A stretch of DNA of 26,330 nucleotides. Source: Paratractidigestivibacter sp963630635. GTDB taxonomy: Bacteria > Actinomycetota > Coriobacteriia > Coriobacteriales > Atopobiaceae. The position numbers and the translations under genes are program-made. The notes beneath the pieces are model-generated. The model made no database searches. It was not told where the DNA came from and saw only the letters and a program-made list of their open reading frames with translations. This document shows positions 22,172 to 26,330 of the stretch, in pieces. How positions within the stretch are numbered: the stretch's first letter is position 1; each line of letters opens with the position of its first letter. The stretch spans positions 1 through 26,330 of the forward strand of contig CAVGOA010000028.1 in assembly GCA_963630635.1 (NCBI GenBank), read 5' to 3'.

Positions 22172-23314
22172 TTACGCTGCCACCTCTGCCTTCTTGCTCT
22201 TGTTGAACAGGGACGTGATCTTTGCCTTGACGGCCGGCAGCTTGACGCAGGCCATACCGGCAACGGCAAAGATGATGATCAGGCCGCGAATGATGTCGAC
22301 GATAGCCGTCGGCACGCCGATGACCGACTGCATCATGGTGCCGCCCGTCGACAGGATGCCAAAGAGCAGAGCGACCAGGATAGAGGCAACAGGGTTCAGC
22401 TGCGCGATGAGCGCGATGGCCACGCCGTCAAAACCAAAGCCCGAGCCAAAGCCCTCGGCCAGGCGGAAGGGCGTGCGGCCAAACAGCTCGACCGAGCCAC
22501 CCAGGCCCGCGATAGCGCCCGAGATGATGAAGGCAAGCAAGATAAGGTGGTTCACCGGGAAGCCGTTGACCTTAGCCGCGGTGGGGCTCATGCCCACGGC
22601 GCGGATCTTGAAGCCAAACGAGGTGCGAAAAACCAGGTACCAAATAAGAAGGCCAACGACGATGGCCAGAAGGACGCCCGCATGCGCGACGCCCACGTCA
22701 ATAAGGTGTGCAGCCTTGGGCATGGCCGCGGTCTGCGGCAGGCCCTGGTCCGAGAAGACGTTCTTGTACAGGTACTCCATGAAGTACAGGGCAATGTAGT
22801 TGAGCATGATCGTCGTGATCATCTCGTTAAGCCCGCGCGTGATCTTCATGACACCTGGCAGAAGGCCCCAGATGCCGCCCGCCACGATGCCGGCGAGAAG
22901 GGCCAGCGCAAGCGCGGGAACGCCGTCGGTGCCCAAAACCAGGGTCACCGTGGCCGCCGCGCAACCGCCCATGATGAACTGACCTTCTCCGCCCAGGTTA
23001 AAGACGCCGCACTTGTAGGCAAAGACGGCCGCCAAAGACGTGAAAATGAGGGGGCAGGCGCGCTCGAGCGTCTTGCCGATCTTGGCTGCGTCGCCCAGGG
23101 AACCTTGGATCATGGCCGCATAGCCCTCAAGCGGGTTCTTGCCCAGGCACAAGATGATGACGGCGCCCACGATAAGCGCCAGAAGGACCGAGACCACCGG
23201 GGCCAGAACAGCGATGCGCTTCTCTCGCTGCTGCTCGGCATACATGCCGGCGCGCCAGTCGGTCTTGGCCTGCTTGTTTTGCTGCTCCAAAGACGTGTTC
23301 TTGATATCTGCCAC
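22172..23314 (-). CDS. Nucleoside-type ABC transporter permease (first subunit)
   Basis: Partner membrane subunit, 380 residues (YufP/NupP-like). A polar N-terminal segment of ~33 residues precedes the first helix. Family motifs are YKCGVFNLGGEGQFIMGG (about 101-118), GLNEMITTIMLNYIA and IRAVGMSPTAAKVNGF (coupling loop), and GFGFDGVAIALIAQLNP. The start is GTG at 23314 with GGGAGGT ahead. It lies 13 bases after the ATPase gene and abuts the second permease gene. Confidence 0.94.
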   Translation of the reverse strand: MADIKNTSLEQQNKQAKTDWRAGMYAEQQREKRIAVLAPVVSVLLALIVGAVIILCLGKNPLEGYAAMIQGSLGDAAKIGKTLERACPLIFTSLAAVFAYKCGVFNLGGEGQFIMGGCAAATVTLVLGTDGVPALALALLAGIVAGGIWGLLPGVMKITRGLNEMITTIMLNYIALYFMEYLYKNVFSDQGLPQTAAMPKAAHLIDVGVAHAGVLLAIVVGLLIWYLVFRTSFGFKIRAVGMSPTAAKVNGFPVNHLILLAFIISGAIAGLGGSVELFGRTPFRLAEGFGSGFGFDGVAIALIAQLNPVASILVALLFGILSTGGTMMQSVIGVPTAIVDIIRGLIIIFAVAGMACVKLPAVKAKITSLFNKSKKAEVAA

Positions 23315-23327
23315 TGCTCTACCTCCC

Positions 23328-24839
23328 CTACTTTCCTGCCATCGCGAGCGAGATCTCCTTGATGGGAGGATTCGCGCCCGAGTACGTTCCCATTACCTGA
23401 CCCTCAAAAAGAACCGTGATGCGGTCCGAGAGCTTCAAAACCTCGTCAAAATCCGCCGAGATGAGAAGCACTGCGCAACCGGCATCTCTCTGGGCGATGA
23501 TCTGGTCGTGAATGAACTCGGTGGCGCCGATGTCCAGGCCGCGCGTGGGATAGACGGCCACCAGCAGCTTGGGATTGGCGTCCAGCTCACGGGCCAGGAT
23601 GACCTTTTGCTGGTTGCCGCCAGAAAGGCTGCGGGCCGTCTGGTTGACAGACGTGCAGCGGATGTCGTTCTTCTCGACAAGGCCCAGCGCGTACTCCTCG
23701 ATGGCCTTGAGCTTAAGCCAGGCGCCGTGTCCCACCGAGAAACGGTCGGAGTTGGTCTGCTTCAAGACAAGGTTCTCGGCGATGGACATGTCGCCCACAA
23801 GGCCCATGGTGTTTCTGTCCTCGGGGATGTTGCCCATGCCGGCATCGATGAAGGCGCTGGGGGTATAGAAGGCGATTTTGGAGCCGTCGGGGCCCATGAC
23901 CTCGCCCGCCTCGGGCTTGAGAAGGCCGGTGACCAGGGCCGCAAGCTCGGACTGGCCGTTGCCGTCGATGCCCGCCACGCCCAAGATCTCGCCTTTGTGG
24001 ATCTGCAGGGACACATCCTTGATGCCGCCGTGCTTGACCTCGGGGTGGTACGAGACGCGCCTGAGCTCAAAGGCCGTATCGCTGGCGTCCTCGACCTTCT
24101 CGTAGGTGCTCTCTTGGAAGCGCTGGCCGATCATAAGATCGGCAAGCTCTTGCTCGGTGGTCTGGGCGACGTCCAGCGTCTTGATGGTGACGCCGCGTCG
24201 AAGAATCGTCACGTGGTCAGAGATGCGCATGACCTCGCGCATCTTGTGGGAGATGAAGATGATCGACTTACCCTCGCTGGTAAGCGAGCGCATGATGTCA
24301 AAGAGGCCTTCGACCTCAAGGTCGGTCAAGACAGCAGTGGGCTCGTCCAGGACGAGAAGATCCGCACCGCGGAAGAGCACCTTCATGATCTCGACGCGCT
24401 GCTGCATGCCGATCGACATGTTGCCGACCTTCTCGTCAAGATCGATCTCAAGGCCATAGCGGTCCATGAGCTCCTGAACGGTGGCACGGTCGTCAGCCAG
24501 TTGCAGCAAGGGCGATGCGTGTCTGCGGTCGCCCAGGATGATGTTCTCAAGTCCGGTCATGTCGTCGATCAGCATGAAGTGCTGGTGGACCATGCCGATG
24601 CCTGCCTCGACGGCGACGCCGGGAGAAGAGATGCGCACCTCCTTACCGCGGATGAAGATTTTGCCGTCACTCGGCTGGTAAAGACCGGTGAGGACGTTCA
24701 TCAACGTGGACTTGCCGGCGCCGTTCTCGCCCAACAGCGTGTGGACCTCGCCTTGCTCGACGGTGAGACTCACGTTGTTGTTGGCGTAAAACGAGCCAAA
24801 GCGCTTGCTGATGCCCTCCATGCGCAGCATCTCGGCCAA
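23328..24839 (-). CDS. Nucleoside-type ABC transporter ATPase (double NBD)
   Basis: Energy-coupling subunit with two fused nucleotide-binding domains, 503 residues. The first domain is complete: GENGAGKST (about 38-46), MSIGMQQR, LLVLDEPTAVL and FISHKM. The second is degenerate in the usual way for sugar and nucleoside importers: Walker A reads GIDGNGQSEL without the lysine and Walker B reads LLVAVYPTRGLD, while the signature LSGGNQQK is intact. The start is TTG at 24839 with GAGGAG at good spacing; an ATG nine bases further in is the alternative. It is the first gene of the transporter operon. Confidence 0.95.
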   Translation of the reverse strand: MAEMLRMEGISKRFGSFYANNNVSLTVEQGEVHTLLGENGAGKSTLMNVLTGLYQPSDGKIFIRGKEVRISSPGVAVEAGIGMVHQHFMLIDDMTGLENIILGDRRHASPLLQLADDRATVQELMDRYGLEIDLDEKVGNMSIGMQQRVEIMKVLFRGADLLVLDEPTAVLTDLEVEGLFDIMRSLTSEGKSIIFISHKMREVMRISDHVTILRRGVTIKTLDVAQTTEQELADLMIGQRFQESTYEKVEDASDTAFELRRVSYHPEVKHGGIKDVSLQIHKGEILGVAGIDGNGQSELAALVTGLLKPEAGEVMGPDGSKIAFYTPSAFIDAGMGNIPEDRNTMGLVGDMSIAENLVLKQTNSDRFSVGHGAWLKLKAIEEYALGLVEKNDIRCTSVNQTARSLSGGNQQKVILARELDANPKLLVAVYPTRGLDIGATEFIHDQIIAQRDAGCAVLLISADFDEVLKLSDRITVLFEGQVMGTYSGANPPIKEISLAMAGK

Positions 24840-24996
24840 GGCGCTCTCCTCTCGTCATCGACCTCGCGCGCTTGTTGCGCGCTTGAAAATCCTACAGACC
24901 GATCGGCCTTCTCCCAGAATAACGCGCGGTCAAGGCCGATAAATTGCCAAAGGTTTACTGTAACCGTTAAATCAGGTTTCGAAAACCGGGTGGTAC

Positions 24997-25032
24997 AAAA
25001 AACGCGCGCGCCTACTTGATGACGCGCACGCG
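24997..25032 (-). terminator. Terminator overlapping the serA 3' end
   Basis: On the minus strand CGCGTGCGC (25032-25024) pairs with GCGCGCGCG (25011-25003, one G-U), and TTTTTT follows (25002-24997). The stem starts inside the last codons of the gene and the stop codon lies in the loop. Confidence 0.75.
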
Positions 25033-26175
25033 ATAAATTGCGGGAATCTGCTTCAAGGCCTCGATGGTCGCCTGCTCCAGGTGCTCATCGGTATCGAACA
25101 TGGTATAGGCGTTCTCGCCGGCGCTCTCGTTGACCATGCGCTGCACGTTGGCGTTGTCGTGGGCGAGAATGGCGGTGATCTGGCCGATCATGTTGGGCAC
25201 GTTGGCGTGCAGGCACGCGATGCGGCTGGCCGCACGGGCCTTGCCCATGTTGCAAGTGGGATAGTTCACCGAGTTGGCGATGTTGCCGTTTTCCAGGTAG
25301 TCCTTAAGCTCGCTGATCGCCATGTCGGCGCAGTTTGCCTCGGCCTCGCCGGTGCCCGCGCCCGAGTGCGTGGTGATAAAGGTGTTGGGCATCTTGACCG
25401 TCTTGGGTGTGGCAAAGTCGCACGAGAACCACGACAGGCGACCCCCGCGAAGGGCAGCGTCCACGGCGTCCTCGTCGATGATCGTCTCACGGGCAAAGTT
25501 GATGAGAACCGCGCCCGGCTTCAACAAGCCCAGCTGCTCGCCAGAAATCATGCCGACGGTATCGGACTTGGAAGGAACGTGCAGCGTAAGGTAGTCGCAG
25601 TTGCGGCATAGGTCCTCAAGCGTGCCCACGCGCTGGACGTTTTGCGAGAGCGACCAGGCGTGCTCTACCGAGATAAAGGGGTCGTAGCCGTAGACGTCCA
25701 TGCCCAGGTTGACACAGGCGTTGGCAACCTTGGAGCCAACGTTTCCCAGACCAACCACGCCAATACGCTTGCCCTTGAGCTCGTGGCCCACAAAGGCCTT
25801 CTTGGCCTTCTCGGCATCCACCAAGATGTTGGGATCGTCCTCGTGGGCGCGCACCCAGTCCATGGACTGCACGACGCCACGGCTGGACAAGATCAGCATC
25901 GCGATGACGATCTCTTTGACGGCATTGGAGTTGGCGCCCGGCGAGTTGAAGACCACGACGCCTTTCCTGGCGTACTCGTCTACCGGGATGTTGTTCACGC
26001 CAGCGCCGCAACGAGCGATCGCGCGAATCGAAGAAGGCAGCTCGTAGCCGTGCAGGTCGGTCGAGCGCATGAGAATGGCGTCGGCGTCCTCGGCCTTCTC
26101 GACAAAACTGTAGCCGTCACCAAACTCCACCTGCCCGTCTTTGGTGATGTCATCGATGATCTTGACGTGACGCAT
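25012..26175 (-). CDS. serA: D-3-phosphoglycerate dehydrogenase, short ACT-domain type
   Basis: First enzyme of serine synthesis; it oxidises 3-phosphoglycerate with NAD in the cytoplasm. It has 387 residues. The catalytic domain is split around an NAD fold with IGVVGLGNVGSKV (about 138-150). Active-site residues visible are the arginine in INFARETIIDE (about 229) and the histidine in TTHSGAGTGEAE (about 270). Where most relatives have a DVFxxEP motif with the third catalytic residue, this one reads CDFATP (252-257), as in other short clostridial-type enzymes. A C-terminal ACT domain (about 318-387) suggests serine feedback. The ATG at 26175 follows AAGGAGA. Confidence 0.92.
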   Translation of the reverse strand: MRHVKIIDDITKDGQVEFGDGYSFVEKAEDADAILMRSTDLHGYELPSSIRAIARCGAGVNNIPVDEYARKGVVVFNSPGANSNAVKEIVIAMLILSSRGVVQSMDWVRAHEDDPNILVDAEKAKKAFVGHELKGKRIGVVGLGNVGSKVANACVNLGMDVYGYDPFISVEHAWSLSQNVQRVGTLEDLCRNCDYLTLHVPSKSDTVGMISGEQLGLLKPGAVLINFARETIIDEDAVDAALRGGRLSWFSCDFATPKTVKMPNTFITTHSGAGTGEAEANCADMAISELKDYLENGNIANSVNYPTCNMGKARAASRIACLHANVPNMIGQITAILAHDNANVQRMVNESAGENAYTMFDTDEHLEQATIEALKQIPAIYRVRVIK

Positions 26176-26218
26176 GCCTTCTCCTTAGCCAGCCCCGCGA
26201 TTCAAACGAATGTATAGA

Positions 26219-26262
26219 ATAGCCCACAGAAGACGGCTATCCAGAATCTGCCGTCAAGCAGA
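26219..26262. promoter_or_regulatory. Divergent promoter region with two small inverted repeats
   Basis: ATAGCC (26219-26224) is inverted at 26235-26240, and TCTGC (26247-26251) is inverted at 26258-26262. They lie between serA and the divergent gene at 26301. On the minus strand TATACA near the first repeat could be the serA -10. Confidence 0.35.
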
Positions 26263-26300
26263 AACACAAGGGCAACCAGCCCAAAGAAAGGGGCCGCACC

Positions 26301-26330
26301 ATGCAGACCGCAGAAGTTGTCGAGAAGATC
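26301..26330 (+). CDS. Start of a divergent gene (10 codons visible)
   Basis: An ATG at 26301 follows AAAGGGG at normal spacing, and the frame stays open to the window end (MQTAEVVEKI). Too little is visible to name a product. Confidence 0.5.
   Translation, partial: MQTAEVVEKI

Overview
The window looks like chromosomal DNA from a high-GC actinobacterium of the class Coriobacteriia (Collinsella/Olsenella-like). This rests on GC-rich codon use, GTG and TTG starts behind good AGGAGG-type ribosome sites, twin-arginine lipoprotein signal peptides, Firmicute-style BceRSAB and BMP-transporter modules in a GC-rich background, and short SerA and zinc-ribbon MscL types. No rRNA, tRNA, phage, IS transposase or CRISPR array is visible. 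Four runs of N (7481-7910, 10248-10758, 12459-13056, 14581-14646) interrupt the molybdenum region.

Layout. 1-719 (+): the end of a HAD phosphatase gene and a small unknown gene with its own terminator. 720-1103: a gene-free stretch that ends in a second, unexplained plus-strand terminator. 1104-5893 (-): a complete BceRSAB-type module (response regulator, intramembrane-type histidine kinase, ABC ATPase, FtsX-like permease), with a shared CCTTA half-site in front of both transcription units. 6146-14346 (-): a large molybdenum block that reads yqeB, xdhC, [gap], modA, modB, modC, moaA, moaC-MOSC fusion, molybdopterin-binding protein and mog. 14667-18077 (-): mscL, yqeC, an ABC-2 exporter pair and ridA. 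18255-19190 (-): a ModE-type DNA-binding domain fused to a MocA-type nucleotidyltransferase. 19331-19813 (+): an unknown gene flanked by TTGTACAA palindromes. 19996-24839 (-): a BMP-family (nucleoside-type) ABC transporter whose binding-protein gene comes last, behind a terminator. 25012-26175 (-): a short D-3-phosphoglycerate dehydrogenase. 26301 (+): the start of a divergent gene.

How it fits together. ModABC imports molybdate. MoaA, MoaC, Mog and the molybdopterin-binding protein act in molybdopterin synthesis and metal insertion. MocA would make the cytidylated cofactor. XdhC, YqeB and YqeC are the known markers of selenium-dependent molybdenum hydroxylase maturation. The hydroxylase and selD are not in the window. 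The most unusual points are the ModE-MocA fusion protein together with a ModE-box-like palindrome overlapping a candidate yqeB promoter, the MoaC-MOSC fusion, and a strongly over-represented 9-mer GGCGAGAAG (at least 16 exact copies) in coding and intergenic DNA.
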